This document shows, in pieces, positions 40,963 through 51,228 of a stretch of 61,541 bases of DNA. The translations under genes were made by a program, and so were the position numbers. Position 1 is the first letter of the stretch, and the number at the start of each line of letters is the position of its first letter. The stretch comes from an uncultured Clostridia bacterium (GTDB lineage: Bacteria; Bacillota; Clostridia; Oscillospirales; Oscillospiraceae), in assembly GCA_947572235.1 (NCBI GenBank), contig CANPBB010000005.1, forward strand, positions 1-61,541. The letters run 5' to 3'. Under the pieces are notes generated by a model that had not been told where the DNA came from, ran no database searches, and worked only from the letters and a program-made list of their open reading frames with translations.

Positions 40963-42213
40963 TTACAGCCCCATCTGACTTTTTGCATTAGCCAGCATCA
41001 ATTTGATCCGGTTCTCCTGATTCACCTTGGTGGCCCCGGCGTCGTAGTCGATGGCCACAATGTTGATCCCCGGATTGGCCGCCTTAATGGGTTTCATCAT
41101 GCCTTTGCCGCAGATGTGGTTGGGAAGGCACCCGAAGGGCTGGGTACATACGATATTCTTGACCCCTTTGTCCGCCAGCTCCAGCATCTCCGCCGTCAGC
41201 AGCCACCCCTCCCCCATCTTCACGCCCATGCCGATGTACCCCTGCACCAAGGAGATGGTGTGGGTGAACAGGGTGGGCGGGGTAAAGCGGCCTTGGGCGG
41301 CGATGGCGTCAATCATGTCCCGCTCTTTCCCCAAGAGGTAGCGGTAAACAGTCTGGTAGAGGAGGCGGGTACGCCGGCCCATGCCGTAGAGGCGGTAGTC
41401 CAAGTGGAAATTATAGAGGCAGTAGAGGCAGAAGTCCAAAAGGCCGGGGATTACCACCTCGGCGCCCTCGTCCACCAAAAACTGCTCCAAGTTGTTGTTG
41501 CCAAGGGGGGAGTATTTCACGAAGATCTCCCCCACCACGCCTACCATCACCTTGTCACTTTTCTCCACCGGCAGGGCGGCGAAGTCGTTTAGGATGCGGC
41601 GGTAGTTGGCCTTCACCCTGCCATAGCCGTGGCGGCCTCTGCCGCACATCTCCGAGGCAATGCGGTCCGTCCACCGGTCGGCCAAGGCTTGGGCGCTGCC
41701 CAGCTCCCTCTCATAGGGCTTGGTCTGGTTCACCAAGGTCATGAGCAGGTCGCCGTAGAGGACGCCGTAGAGCATCCGGCGCACAAGGGACACGGAGAGC
41801 TGGAACCCGGGGTGGCGCTCCAGACCGGTCATGCTCAGGGAGATCACCGGCACATGGCCCATGTCCGCCTTAGCCAAGGCCTTGCGCAGCAGATGGATGT
41901 AGTTGGAGGCCCGGCAGCCGCCGCCGGTCTGGAACAGCACCAAGGCCACCTTGTCCCTGTCGTAGCCGCCGTTTTGCAGGGCATCCAAGAACTGACCGAT
42001 GACCAAAATGGCTGGGTAGCAGGTGTCGTTGTGGACGTATTTGAGCCCTGTTTCCGCGATGTGGGGGCCGGAGGTCTCCAAGAGCTGGACCTTGTACCCC
42101 TCCTTCTCCAGCACCTTGCTGATGATGCGAAAGTGCATGGGCAGCATATTGGGCACCAAAATGGTGTGGGTCTTTTTCATCTCCTCAGTAAAGGGGATGT
42201 AGCTGCGATTCAT
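40963..42213 (-). CDS. 2-hydroxyacyl-CoA dehydratase-related protein (DUF2229-type partner)
   Basis: A 416-residue protein with conserved cysteine motifs: NDTCYPAILVIGQF, FQTGGGCRASNY, FCLYCLYNF and CTQPFGCLPNH. It matches the smaller partner of activase-DUF2229 proteins in Clostridia, which resemble 2-hydroxyacyl-CoA dehydratase subunits and are expected to bind a 4Fe-4S cluster. The start overlaps the stop of the 990-residue activase gene as ATGA, so the two are made together. The metabolic substrate is unknown and no CoA-transferase or acyl-CoA gene is adjacent. Confidence 0.88.
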   Translation of the reverse strand: MNRSYIPFTEEMKKTHTILVPNMLPMHFRIISKVLEKEGYKVQLLETSGPHIAETGLKYVHNDTCYPAILVIGQFLDALQNGGYDRDKVALVLFQTGGGCRASNYIHLLRKALAKADMGHVPVISLSMTGLERHPGFQLSVSLVRRMLYGVLYGDLLMTLVNQTKPYERELGSAQALADRWTDRIASEMCGRGRHGYGRVKANYRRILNDFAALPVEKSDKVMVGVVGEIFVKYSPLGNNNLEQFLVDEGAEVVIPGLLDFCLYCLYNFHLDYRLYGMGRRTRLLYQTVYRYLLGKERDMIDAIAAQGRFTPPTLFTHTISLVQGYIGMGVKMGEGWLLTAEMLELADKGVKNIVCTQPFGCLPNHICGKGMMKPIKAANPGINIVAIDYDAGATKVNQENRIKLMLANAKSQMGL

Positions 42214-45182
42214 ACTGTCACGGCCTCCTTCTCCTCCGCGGCGGCACCTTGGCGCTCCTTCTCCTCCAGAGCGCCGATAAGACTGCGCAGGCGGATTTTT
42301 ACCGCGCCTAAGTTGGTGATCTCGTCAATCTTGATCTGTGTGTAAAGCTTGTCATAGCCCTCCAGGATGGAGCGGACTTCGTCGGTGGTGATGGCGTCCA
42401 CGCCGCAGCCGAAGCTCACCAGCTGTACCAGCTCCGTGTCCGGGTGTTCCCCGGCGTATCGGGCCGCCCGGTAGAGACGGGCGTGATAGGTCCACTGGTT
42501 TAAGACATGGACATCCACCGGCTCCGCCAGATGGCAGACGCTGTCCTCGCTGACCACCACGAAGCCAAGGGAAGCGGCCAGCTTGTCAATGCCGTGGCCA
42601 ATCTCCGGGTCCGCGTGGTAGGGCCGGCCGGCCAGGATCATGATCCGCTTCCCGTTCGCACGGGCGAAGGCGATGGCACGCTCCCCTTCCGCGCGGATGG
42701 AGGCCATGTGCTGCCCGTAGGCGGCGAAGGCGGCATCCACGGCCCTGTGCACCTCCCGCTTATGGATGCCGGGGAAGGGGGCGGAGAGGCTGGCGGTGAG
42801 CTCCTTCACCAGCTCCCTCCTGTTGTTGATGTTCAGGAAGGGGTAGAGGAAGGTGGTCTGGGCTAAATCGTCCATGTTGCCGCGAAGGAGCTCGGCATAG
42901 TAGGCCACCACGGGACAGTTGTAGTGGTTGTCCGCTTGGTGCTCATCCATGTTGTAGGTGAGGCAGGGGTAGAAGATGACGTCCACACCCCGCTCGATCA
43001 GCTCCTCCATATGGCCGTGCATGATCTTGGCCGGATAGCAGGCGGTGTCCGAGGGGATGGAGAACTGCCCCTTCTCATAGGTCCGCCGGTTGGACAGGTT
43101 GGACACCTCCACTTGGAAGCCTAAGGAACGGAAAAAGGCGTGCCAAAAGGGCAGAAGCTCATACATCCCCAAGGCCAGAGGGAGGCCGATGGTCCCCCGT
43201 GTGCTTTCCCCCGGCTGGAGGTGGGAGAGGGCGTCCCGCTTGAAGGCGTGGAGGTTGGGCATCTCCTGCGTGTCCTTCAGCCCCAGCCCCCGCTGGCACT
43301 GGTTGCCGGAGATGAACTTTTTCCCGCCGCCGAAGCTGTTGATGGTGAGGCGGCAGTGGTTGGCGCAGCCTTGGCAGACCGAGGCCTTGGCGGTGTGGAT
43401 GAAGGAATTCAGACCCTCGGCGGTAAGAATCGTGGATTTTGACAGATCCATGCAGTAGAGCGCCGCGCCGTAGGCCCCCATGAGGCCGGCGATGGCGGGG
43501 CGGATCACGTTCCGGCCCAGCTCCTGCTCGAAGGCCCGGAGAACAGCGTCGTTGTAGAAGGTGCCCCCCTGCACCACCACGTGCTGTCCCAGCTCCTCGG
43601 GACTGCCGGCGCGGATGACCTTGTAGATGGCGTTTTTTACCACGCTGATGGAGAGGCCGGCGGAGATGTCCTCCACCGAGGCCCCGTCCTTCTGGGACTG
43701 CTTTACCGAGGAGTTCATAAACACGGTGCACCGGCTGCCCAAATTCACCGGCCGCTTGCCGTGGAGGCCCTTGGCGGCAAAGTCGGCAATGGAGTAGCCC
43801 ATGGACTTGGCGAAGGTTTCGATAAAGGAGCCGCAGCCGGAGGAGCAGGCCTCGTTGAGCATGATGGAGTCGATGGCGGCGTTTTTGATTTTGAAGCACT
43901 TGATGTCCTGCCCGCCGATGTCGAGGATGAAATCCACCTCTGGGCAGAAATACCGGGCGGCGGTGTAGTGGGCGATGGTCTCCACCACCCCTCGGTCCAC
44001 ACCGAAGGCGTTTTGGATCAGCTCCTCGCCATAGCCGGTGACGGCGCTGCCGCAGAGGGTGATCCTGTCGCCGCAGAGCTGGTAGATCTTCGTGAGCTGC
44101 TCCCGGACCAGCTCCACCGGGTTCCCCCGGTTGGAGTCGTAGTAGCTGTACAGAATTTCCCGGTCCCTCGACAGCAGCACCAGCTTGGTGGTGGTGCTGC
44201 CGCAGTCGATGCCTAAGTAGGCGGCTCCGGCGTAGTCCCCGATGTCCCGCCGGGCCACGTCTGCCCCGGCGTGGCGGGCGCGGAAGGCCTCGTAATCCGC
44301 CGGCGTCTCAAAGAGGGCGGGGAGACGGTCCGAGGCGGTGATGGCGGTGATGCTCCGCTCAATGGCGGTATCCAGTTCCGCCACGGTGACAAGCTTCCCG
44401 GCCTTCTCCGCGTAGAGGGAGGCGCCGTAGGCCACGGCGAAGCGCCCGTACTCTGGGAACACCGCCTCCTCGTCGGAGAGTTTCAAGGTCTCCTGAAACC
44501 GCTGGCGCAGGCCCTTGCAGTAATAGAGGGGGCCGCCTAAAAAGAGGACTTTCCCCTGAATCCGCCGGCCTTGGGCCAAGCCGGCGATGGTCTGATTCAC
44601 CACCGCTTGGTAGATGCTGGCGGCCACGTCCTCCTTGTTGGCCCCTTGATTGAGAAGGGGCTGGATATCCGTCTTGGCGAAGACCCCGCAGCGGCTGGCG
44701 ATGGGATAGATCCGCTGGTGGCGAAGGCTCAGCTCGTCCATCTCGTCGGCGGTGACGTTCAGAAGGGTGGCCATCTGGTCAATAAAAGCTCCGGTACCCC
44801 CGGCGCAGGAGCCATTCATCCGCTCGTCTATGCCGCCGTCGAAGAAGATGATCTTGGCGTCCTCGCCCCCCAGTTCGATAACGGCGGAGGTATCCGGCTC
44901 CAGCTGCTTCACCACCTCTCCGGTGGCGAATACCTCCTGCACAAAGGGCAGGCCGATGCTCTCCGCCAGTCCCAGCCCCGCGGAGCCGGAGAGGGCGGCG
45001 GCAAAGGGCCGGTCCCCAATCAGCACCGCCGCCCGCCCCAGAAGCTCCAGCGTCTTCTGGCGCACCTGGGACATATGGCGCTGGTACTCCTCAAACAGGA
45101 TATCCTCCCCCAGCCGCAGCACCACCTTGACAGTGGTACTGCCCACGTCGATGCCGAGGGACAGCGTATGGTTTTCGTTCAT
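42210..45182 (-). CDS. Double BadF/HgdC-type activase fused to DUF2229
   Basis: A 990-residue protein. Two ASKHA ATPase domains follow each other, each starting with a phosphate-binding GIDVGSTTVKVVL or GIDCGSTTTKLVLL motif (near residues 9 and 323). Activase cluster cysteines are seen in NGSCAGGTGAFIDQ and NEACSSGCGSFIET. The C-terminal third is DUF2229 with CQGCANHCRL and FYPCLTYNMDEH. Family members drive low-potential electron transfer to dehydratase-like partners with ATP. The partner gene overlaps it downstream. The ATG at 45182 follows GGAGTGAG. Confidence 0.93.
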   Translation of the reverse strand: MNENHTLSLGIDVGSTTVKVVLRLGEDILFEEYQRHMSQVRQKTLELLGRAAVLIGDRPFAAALSGSAGLGLAESIGLPFVQEVFATGEVVKQLEPDTSAVIELGGEDAKIIFFDGGIDERMNGSCAGGTGAFIDQMATLLNVTADEMDELSLRHQRIYPIASRCGVFAKTDIQPLLNQGANKEDVAASIYQAVVNQTIAGLAQGRRIQGKVLFLGGPLYYCKGLRQRFQETLKLSDEEAVFPEYGRFAVAYGASLYAEKAGKLVTVAELDTAIERSITAITASDRLPALFETPADYEAFRARHAGADVARRDIGDYAGAAYLGIDCGSTTTKLVLLSRDREILYSYYDSNRGNPVELVREQLTKIYQLCGDRITLCGSAVTGYGEELIQNAFGVDRGVVETIAHYTAARYFCPEVDFILDIGGQDIKCFKIKNAAIDSIMLNEACSSGCGSFIETFAKSMGYSIADFAAKGLHGKRPVNLGSRCTVFMNSSVKQSQKDGASVEDISAGLSISVVKNAIYKVIRAGSPEELGQHVVVQGGTFYNDAVLRAFEQELGRNVIRPAIAGLMGAYGAALYCMDLSKSTILTAEGLNSFIHTAKASVCQGCANHCRLTINSFGGGKKFISGNQCQRGLGLKDTQEMPNLHAFKRDALSHLQPGESTRGTIGLPLALGMYELLPFWHAFFRSLGFQVEVSNLSNRRTYEKGQFSIPSDTACYPAKIMHGHMEELIERGVDVIFYPCLTYNMDEHQADNHYNCPVVAYYAELLRGNMDDLAQTTFLYPFLNINNRRELVKELTASLSAPFPGIHKREVHRAVDAAFAAYGQHMASIRAEGERAIAFARANGKRIMILAGRPYHADPEIGHGIDKLAASLGFVVVSEDSVCHLAEPVDVHVLNQWTYHARLYRAARYAGEHPDTELVQLVSFGCGVDAITTDEVRSILEGYDKLYTQIKIDEITNLGAVKIRLRSLIGALEEKERQGAAAEEKEAVTV

Positions 45183-45692
45183 AACAGCTCACTCCGATAG
45201 GCTTATGATTTTTTCCGTGTTTTTACTATCCCAAACACAGAACATGTGTTATAATGACATATATATCACCTGTACCGTCAGAAAAAGCACCCCAACCGGC
45301 ACGGCATACCCGGCTATTATAGCATAGGTTTCTGAAAAGTTCCTGCATAAATCGTTAAATTTTCGTTAAAATCTTCGCGGGATTTTCTCTATGCACCCGA
45401 AAAAATCCTGCCCAGCCGCCCTTGGTGCAGCGGAGCGCCGAAGCACCTGCGGCACCGGACGCCGCACATCGGGATGTCCAGCGTGGACGGCCTCGGCCCG
45501 CCATCCCCCGTGTCAACGCGATTGCAGAATATGGCGTGTGCAGGGGCGCACAATGTGCGTCCCTACAGATTCTGACAGCAGAATTTTGTACCTCTAAGTT
45601 TCTGCCCAGCAATTCAAATTGTCCCGCTGCGCGGGGCACCGCAACTCCCAACCCCTAAACTTCTAACTCCTAATTGAAAGGGGGCGCTCGCC
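45183..45692. other. Divergent gap with one REP-like module
   Basis: Between the leftward activase gene and the rightward VTC gene. A dyad AACAC...GTGTT with TATAAT (about 45235-45256) may be a promoter or operator. A REP-like GGGGCGCACAATGTGCGTCC ending in CTAC lies at 45542-45566. No gene is seen. Confidence 0.55.
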
Positions 45693-46364
45693 ATGCAGTT
45701 TCGCCACGAGGTCAAGCACACCATCGACCGCTCGGACTATATCACCCTCTGCCAGCGGCTGAACGCGGTGATGCGGCCGGACCCCTACGCCGGTCCCGAC
45801 GGCACCTACGCCATCCACAGCCTGTACTTCGACACCCTCTCGGACCGGGTGCTTCGGGAGAAGGCCGAAGGGATGAACCGGCGGGAGAAGTTCCGTCTGC
45901 GCTGCTACAACGGAGATTTGGACCATGTGCGCTTGGAGAAGAAAGTGAAGCGGGACGACCTCTGCGGCAAGGAGGGGGTGGTGCTCACCCGGGCGCAGGC
46001 GGAGGCGCTGCTCCGGGGGGAGGTGTGCTTTCCCGAGGACGCCCCGACGCTGCTGCTGGAGCTGTCTGTGCGGATGCGGTCCGAGGGGCTGCTGCCCCGG
46101 GCCATTGTGGATTACGTCCGCCGGCCCTACGTGTGCGCGGCGGGAAACGTGCGTGTGACGCTGGACAGCGAAATCCGCACCGGGGTGTACCGGACGGACT
46201 TCCTGCGGACGGACCGCCCCACCGTCCCCGCCCGGAATGCGCCGCTGCTGCTGGAGGTGAAATGGGGGGCGTTTTTGCCGGACTATGTGCGCACGGCGGT
46301 GACTCTGCCGGGGGTAAGGTGGGCGGCGTTCTCCAAGTATGCGGCGTGCCGGGTGTACGGGTGA
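45693..46364 (+). CDS. VTC-domain polyphosphate polymerase-like protein
   Basis: A 223-residue protein starting MQFRHEVKHTIDRSDYITLC with IHSLYFDTLSDRVLREK, KFRLRCYNGD, VRLEKKVK and LLLEVKWGAFLPDYV. These are the tunnel-lining basic and acidic residues of the VTC/CYTH-like triphosphate tunnel fold, which makes polyphosphate in yeast Vtc4. In Clostridia it is usually followed by a DUF4956 membrane gene and a CotH-like gene; here neither is intact. The ATG at 45693 has GAAAGGGGG upstream. Confidence 0.9.
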   Translation: MQFRHEVKHTIDRSDYITLCQRLNAVMRPDPYAGPDGTYAIHSLYFDTLSDRVLREKAEGMNRREKFRLRCYNGDLDHVRLEKKVKRDDLCGKEGVVLTRAQAEALLRGEVCFPEDAPTLLLELSVRMRSEGLLPRAIVDYVRRPYVCAAGNVRVTLDSEIRTGVYRTDFLRTDRPTVPARNAPLLLEVKWGAFLPDYVRTAVTLPGVRWAAFSKYAACRVYG

Positions 46365-46406
46365 GGGGGGATAACCGGACTGCTGCAACGGATTCGGGCG
46401 GAAATT

Positions 46407-46823
46407 GTGAGCAGAGGCAGCAGATGGCGGCTGCTGACAGTGGGGGTGGCGCTGGCGGCTGCATCCGGACGGGGATACGACTATGACGGGGACGGCCTAT
46501 GGTGCCTTTGAACCATCGCGCCGTAAGAAAGAGGAGCCGCTTGTCATGCCAGCGGAGCTGGAGGATATCCGGTAAGAGTGGTGAGCAAAGGGGCCTTTTT
46601 ATAGGGCCAGTCGCAGACCATCCTTCCAAAGAGACTCACAACGATTCGAGAATATGTGTTTGATGATGGGGCTGCGGCTTTTAACAGTTTGCCGCAGACG
46701 GCAGAAGATTCTGCTTTTTGTGCACAAAGTACGGAGTTTCACTTTATCTTCCTCCTTGAACCGGAAGCGGTATACCACTTTGACGGTCAGGAGGATTTAG
46801 GCCTGTTTTTTCCAAACCGGTGA
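46407..46823 (+). pseudogene. Possible decayed genes after the VTC gene
   Basis: A short frame 46407-46511 reads VSRGSRWRLLTVGVALAAAS and looks like a signal peptide start, then stops. A second frame 46605-46823, without a good start codon, reads TIREYVFDDGAAAFNSLPQT and FHFIFLLEPEAVYHFDGQED and looks protein-like. Together they suggest remnants of one or two genes once downstream of VTC. The original families are not recognised. Confidence 0.35.
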
Positions 46824-46879
46824 CGTGTCCCTCCCCCGGACGTTGCCAAGCGGATTCGCCCGCCTAAGTCTGGCGGGCG

Positions 46880-47325
46880 TTGGTGAAGCAGGCACATAAT
46901 ACCCGCAAGGGATACGCCGCATCCGTAAGCGGCAGATCCGCCAACGGCTGCGCTGTGTGCACCTCTACACACGGTATATCGGCATTACCAGAAAGCACGG
47001 CGGCATTTGCCGCACCGGGCCAGCGAAGCGGCCATCAAGTTTCGGGGGCAAGCCGTGGCGGGGCTGGCAGAGCAGCAGCGGCGGTTTATCAAGGGGCTAA
47101 AGGCGGAGGTACGCTCTCAGGACATCTTCTGCTATGCAAGAGCAACCGCCGCCGCGTTTGAAGCTGCGCACCAAGCCCTTGCGCCGGTCTATCGAAGCTG
47201 CATCGCGGCTTGTGGCTCTTAGGGGGAAGCGAATAAAGACTGTGCCCTGCCACAGGCGGGGCTAAAGCCCGCCTGTGTGGACACCTAAGCACCCTTTTGC
47301 TGACTTTTGGGCTGTGCCCTGGGGC
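46880..47325 (-). repeat. Dispersed long repeat, copy 4
   Basis: Reverse-complement copy: AATACCCGCAAGGGATACGC at one end, CGGCATTTGCCGCACCGGGC and CCGCCGCCGCGTTTGAAGCT in the middle, and GGGCTAAAGCCCGCCTGTGT with GGACACCTAAGCACCC at the other. It lies immediately beyond the uvrA 3' end. Confidence 0.75.
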
Positions 47326-47350
47326 ACTCCCCCGCGCAGGGGGACGCGCG

Positions 47351-50176
47351 CTACCCCAACATCTTCCTCAAATACCTCCCCGTGTAGCTCGCCGGACACT
47401 CGGCGACCTCCTCCGGGGTGCCGGTACACACGATTCTCCCTCCCCCGTCGCCCCCCTCGGGCCCTAAATCAATAATATGGTCCGCGGTTTTGATTACGTC
47501 CAAATTGTGCTCGATCACCACCACCGTGTTGCCCACGGCCACCAGCCGCTGAAGGACCTCCAGCAGCTTCCCCACATCGTCGGTGTGGAGGCCGGTAGTG
47601 GGCTCATCCAAAATATAGATGGTCTGCCCGGTGCTCCGCTTGCTGAGTTCCGTGGCCAGCTTCACACGCTGGGCCTCGCCGCCGGAGAGGGTGGTGGAGG
47701 GCTGGCCGATCTTGATATACCCCAGACCCACGTCGCACAGCGTCTCCATGCGGCTGCCGATCTTGGGGATGGCCTTGAAGAACTCCCGGCCCTCCTCGGC
47801 GGTCATCTCCAGCACCTCATGGATGTTCTTGCCCTTATAGCGCACCTCCAGCGTCTCCCGGTTGTACCGGCGGCCCTTGCAGACCTCGCAGGGGACGTAG
47901 ATGTCCGGCAGGAAGTGCATCTCGATTTTGAGAAGCCCGTCACCGCCGCAGGCCTCGCAGCGCCCCCCGCGGACGTTGAAGCTGAAGCGGCCCGGGCCGT
48001 AGCCTCTGGCCTTGGCCTCGGCGGTGGAGGCGAACAGGTCCCGGATGTCGTTAAAGACCCCGGTGTAGGTGGCCGGGTTGGACCGGGGGGTACGGCCGAT
48101 AGGGCTCTGGTCGATGCTGATCACCTTGTCAAGGAACTCCGCCCCCTCGATGCCGTCGTGTTTGCCGGGGCGGCACTTCATCCGGTTCAAATCCGCCCCT
48201 AACCGCTTGAAGAGGATCTCGTTGACCAGCGAGGACTTGCCGCTGCCGGAGACGCCGGTGACGCAGGTGAAGGCTCCCAGCGGAAAGGACACGTCAATAT
48301 GCCGCAGGTTGTTCTCTTCCGCTCCCCGGACGGTAAGGACATTCCCGCTGCCCCGCCGGCGCTCCGCGGGGACGGGGATCTTCTTTTTCCCCGACAGATA
48401 CAGCCCTGTCAGGCTCTTGGGGGCCCTCATCACCTCCGCCGGGGTGCCGGCGGCGATGATCTCACCCCCGTGAACCCCAGCACCGGGGCCCACGTCGATA
48501 ATATAGTCCGCGGCCCGCATGGTGTCCTCGTCGTGCTCCACCACCACCAAGGTGTTGCCCAAGTCCCGGAGGTGACGGAGGGTGTCAAGGAGCTTGTCAT
48601 TGTCCCGCTGGTGGAGGCCGATGGAGGGCTCATCTAAGATATACAGCACCCCCATCAGCGCCGAGCCGATCTGGGTGGCCAGCCGGATGCGCTGGCTTTC
48701 CCCGCCGGAGAGGGTGCCGGCGGACCGGCTGAGGGTCAGATACTCCAGCCCCACACTGCGCAGGAAGCCCAGACGGGCCTTGATCTCCTTCACGATCTGG
48801 TCGGCGATCATGGCCTGCGTCTCCCCCAGCTGAAGGCCCTCCATATACTGGAGCGCCTCCACCACGGAGAGGTTGGTGTACTGGTGGATATTCATCGTCC
48901 CCACCGTCACCGCCAAGCTCTCCCGCCGGAGGCGGCGGCCCTGACACTCGGGGCAGGGACACGCGCTCATGCACTCCTCCAGCTCCCGGCGGCTGGCATC
49001 GGACTGGGTCTCGCTGTAGCGGCGCTGGAGGTTGTTGCAGATGCCCTCGAAGGCCTGATGGAGCACCCCCTTGCCCTGGGGGCGGTCATAGCGGAGCTCC
49101 AGTTTCTCCCCCTTGGTGCCGTAGAGGATGATGTCTTGCACCTTGTCACTTAGGTCCTGCCAAGGGGTGGTGAGCTTAAAGCCGTACTGCTTGGAGAGGG
49201 CGTCAAAGTACATCCGGGAGATGCCGTCCCCCCGGATATTGTTCCAGCCGCTGGCCTCGATGGCCCCGTCCAAAATGGACTTGGACCCATCGGGGATGAT
49301 CCGGGCCGGATCCACCTTCAGCTGGCTGCCAAGGCCCGTGCAGGCGGGGCAGGCGCCGAAGGGGTTGTTGAAGGAGAACATCCGGGGGGTCAGCTCCTCG
49401 ATGCTGACGCCGCAGTCCTCACAGGCGTAGTTCTGGGAGAACACGATGTCCCGGTCCTCCTCCAAGACGTTGATCACCACCAGCCCGCCGGAGAGGGCGG
49501 AGGCGGCTTCTACGCTGTCGGTGAGGCGCTTGTTCATGTCCTCGCGGATGAGAAGGCGGTCCACCACCACCTCGATGTTGTGCTTTTTGTTTTTATCCAG
49601 CTTGATCTCCTCGGTGAGGTCGTAGAGGGAGCCGTCCGCCCGAACCCGGACGTAGCCGGACTTCCGGGCGTCCTCGAAGATCTTGGCGTGCTCGCCCTTC
49701 TTTCCCCGGATCACCGGGGCCAGTACCTGTATCTTCGTCCGCTGGGGCAGGAGGAGGACCTGATCAATGATCTGATCAATGGTCTGCTGCTTGATCTCCT
49801 TGCCGCAGACCGGACAGTGGGGCACCCCCACGCGGGCCCAGAGCAGGCGGAGGTAGTCGTAGATCTCCGTCACCGTGCCCACAGTGGACCGGGGATTCTT
49901 GGAGGTGGTCTTCTGGTCGATGGAGATAGCGGGGGAGAGGCCGTCGATATAGTCCACATCGGGCTTCTCCATCTGTCCCAGGAACATCCGGGCGTAGGAG
50001 GAGAGGGACTCCACGTACCGCCGCTGCCCCTCGGCGTAGATGGTATCGAAGGCCAAGGAGGACTTGCCGCTGCCGGAGAGGCCGGTGATCACCACCAGCT
50101 TGTCCCGGGGGATCTCCACGTCGATGTTCTTGAGGTTGTTTTCACGGGCACCTTTGACGATGATTTTGTCTTGCAT
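47351..50176 (-). CDS. uvrA: Excinuclease ABC subunit A
   Basis: UvrA is the damage-recognition ATPase of nucleotide excision repair. The 941-residue protein has two ABC modules with Walker [14 protein letters not shown] (about residue 33) and [16 protein letters not shown] signatures [12 protein letters not shown] and [12 protein letters not shown], and zinc-binding sites [15 protein letters not shown]...CPACTG and [19 protein letters not shown] (the last abridged). The ATG at 50176 follows AAGGAG. Unusually, uvrA is separated from uvrB by a repeat array and small regulator genes instead of being adjacent. Confidence 0.98.
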   Translation of the reverse strand: MQDKIIVKGARENNLKNIDVEIPRDKLVVITGLSGSGKSSLAFDTIYAEGQRRYVESLSSYARMFLGQMEKPDVDYIDGLSPAISIDQKTTSKNPRSTVGTVTEIYDYLRLLWARVGVPHCPVCGKEIKQQTIDQIIDQVLLLPQRTKIQVLAPVIRGKKGEHAKIFEDARKSGYVRVRADGSLYDLTEEIKLDKNKKHNIEVVVDRLLIREDMNKRLTDSVEAASALSGGLVVINVLEEDRDIVFSQNYACEDCGVSIEELTPRMFSFNNPFGACPACTGLGSQLKVDPARIIPDGSKSILDGAIEASGWNNIRGDGISRMYFDALSKQYGFKLTTPWQDLSDKVQDIILYGTKGEKLELRYDRPQGKGVLHQAFEGICNNLQRRYSETQSDASRRELEECMSACPCPECQGRRLRRESLAVTVGTMNIHQYTNLSVVEALQYMEGLQLGETQAMIADQIVKEIKARLGFLRSVGLEYLTLSRSAGTLSGGESQRIRLATQIGSALMGVLYILDEPSIGLHQRDNDKLLDTLRHLRDLGNTLVVVEHDEDTMRAADYIIDVGPGAGVHGGEIIAAGTPAEVMRAPKSLTGLYLSGKKKIPVPAERRRGSGNVLTVRGAEENNLRHIDVSFPLGAFTCVTGVSGSGKSSLVNEILFKRLGADLNRMKCRPGKHDGIEGAEFLDKVISIDQSPIGRTPRSNPATYTGVFNDIRDLFASTAEAKARGYGPGRFSFNVRGGRCEACGGDGLLKIEMHFLPDIYVPCEVCKGRRYNRETLEVRYKGKNIHEVLEMTAEEGREFFKAIPKIGSRMETLCDVGLGYIKIGQPSTTLSGGEAQRVKLATELSKRSTGQTIYILDEPTTGLHTDDVGKLLEVLQRLVAVGNTVVVIEHNLDVIKTADHIIDLGPEGGDGGGRIVCTGTPEEVAECPASYTGRYLRKMLG

Positions 50177-50300
50177 AGGGAGGGCTCCTTTTTTTAATTA
50201 GGAATGAGGAATTTTAAGAATGGAGGGCGGATGTCCCACACAGCGGGACAGATTGGAACATGCGGTGGAAATCGGGGCGGCAGGGCTGAACCGAGCATGT

Positions 50301-50636
50301 GTAGGGCGCGACGACCCGGCGCGCCGTGTCCGTCCCCCGAACTGCCCCGACAGAGCCCCTCACCCCGTAGGGGCGCGCTCTACCGACACCCGCCGTACCG
50401 GAGAAGGGCGGCGCACCATGCCCGTCCTTCGAACCGCCCCGATAGAACCTCGCACCCCGTAGGGGCGCACATCGTGCGCCCGCTCTACCGACGCCCACCG
50501 TACCGGGGAGGACGGGCCGATGAGGACATCGGCCCCTACGGACGCGGAAATTCTGTAGGGACCGGTGTCCTCACCGGTCCGCTCTACCGACGCCCACCGC
50601 ACCGGGGGAGGACGGGCGCACAATGTGCGCCCCTAC
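50301..50636. repeat. REP/REPIN-like palindrome array 2
   Basis: Six modules in about 340 bases: GTAG-GGCGCGACGACCCGGCGCGCC at 50301 (abridged in meaning: a GGCGCG stem), a truncated GTAGGGGCGCG at 50367, GTAG-GGGCGCACATCGTGCGCCC at 50458, inverted GGGCCGATGAGGACATCGGC ending CTAC at 50512-50538, GTAG-GGACCGGTGTCCTCACC at 50555, and inverted GGGCGCACAATGTGCGCCC ending CTAC at 50613-50636. Facing pairs share the linker GCTCTACCGACGCCCACCG followed by ACCGGGG-AGGAC. Each pair forms one large hairpin. Confidence 0.85.
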
Positions 50637-50866
50637 ATATTCCGACGATCTGTTCGGCCCAGCAAATAATCGGTAGACACACCGAAATAGTCGGCAAGAA
50701 GCACGATATCCAGCGAGGGAACATTGACCTGCCCATACTCGATGGTCTGATAGTGGCGCTCTGTACATTTCAATAATGCCGCCATCTCCCGCTGTTTGAG
50801 TTTTCGCTCTTTTCGCAGCTCCTTTATTCTTGCGGAAAAGAGCGGCATAATAATTTCCTTGCTCAT
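50633..50866 (-). CDS. Small Xre regulator A
   Basis: A 77-residue helix-turn-helix protein starting at ATG 50866 (AGAGGAA upstream). The core is ARIKELRKERKLKQREMAAL, HYQTIEYGQVNVPSLDIVLL, ADYFGVSTDYLLGRTDRR. It is nearly identical to the pseudogene at 55362. Its stop codon TAG is the TAG of the GTAG foot of a REP-like palindrome. It is one of five related genes around uvrB. Confidence 0.9.
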   Translation of the reverse strand: MSKEIIMPLFSARIKELRKERKLKQREMAALLKCTERHYQTIEYGQVNVPSLDIVLLADYFGVSTDYLLGRTDRRNM

Positions 50867-50947
50867 TTCACATTTCCTCTTAACACAAAATGCGGGAGAC
50901 ATTCAATTAAATTTTGTATCTTCATCAACACCTGCCGCAGCAATAAA

Positions 50948-50976
50948 GGACAGGCGCACACTGTGCGCCCCTACAA
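50948..50976 (-). repeat. Single REP-like module after Xre regulator B
   Basis: GGCGCACACTGTGCGCC followed by CCTAC, that is a GTAG foot read leftward, three bases beyond the TGA of the regulator gene. Confidence 0.8.
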
Positions 50977-50978
50977 GG

Positions 50979-51215
50979 TCAACGGCGCTTCCGGCGGTCG
51001 GAAAATCCCAATAGATAATCAATAGATACACCAAAATAGTTGGCAAGGGTAATTATATCTAAAATAGGCAGATTGATCTGTCCATATTCGATTTTTTGAT
51101 AATGGCTTTCCGTACATTCCAGTATGACAGCCATATCTTTCTGCTTTAATTTTTTCTCTTTTCGTAATAATTTAACCCTTTCAGAAAAACCGGGCAAAAC
51201 TACTTCTCGTCCCAT
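50979..51215 (-). CDS. Small Xre regulator B (paired with the 93-aa protein at 51333)
   Basis: A 78-residue regulator MGREVVLPGFSERVKLLRKE with HYQKIEYGQINLPILDIITL and ADYFGVS-like ANYFGVSIDYLLGFSDRR. Its ribosome binding site AAGGAG overlaps the -35 of the divergent promoter at 51229. It probably binds the shared region and controls the neighbouring small gene. Confidence 0.9.
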   Translation of the reverse strand: MGREVVLPGFSERVKLLRKEKKLKQKDMAVILECTESHYQKIEYGQINLPILDIITLANYFGVSIDYLLGFSDRRKRR

Positions 51216-51228
51216 AACTATTTTCTCC

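Noticed and set aside
50204-50776. A 190-codon rightward frame through the repeat array
   Set aside because: Its translation is only the REP modules read through, with Arg/Pro/Gly bias and no ribosome binding site; it is interrupted by real genes on the other strand.
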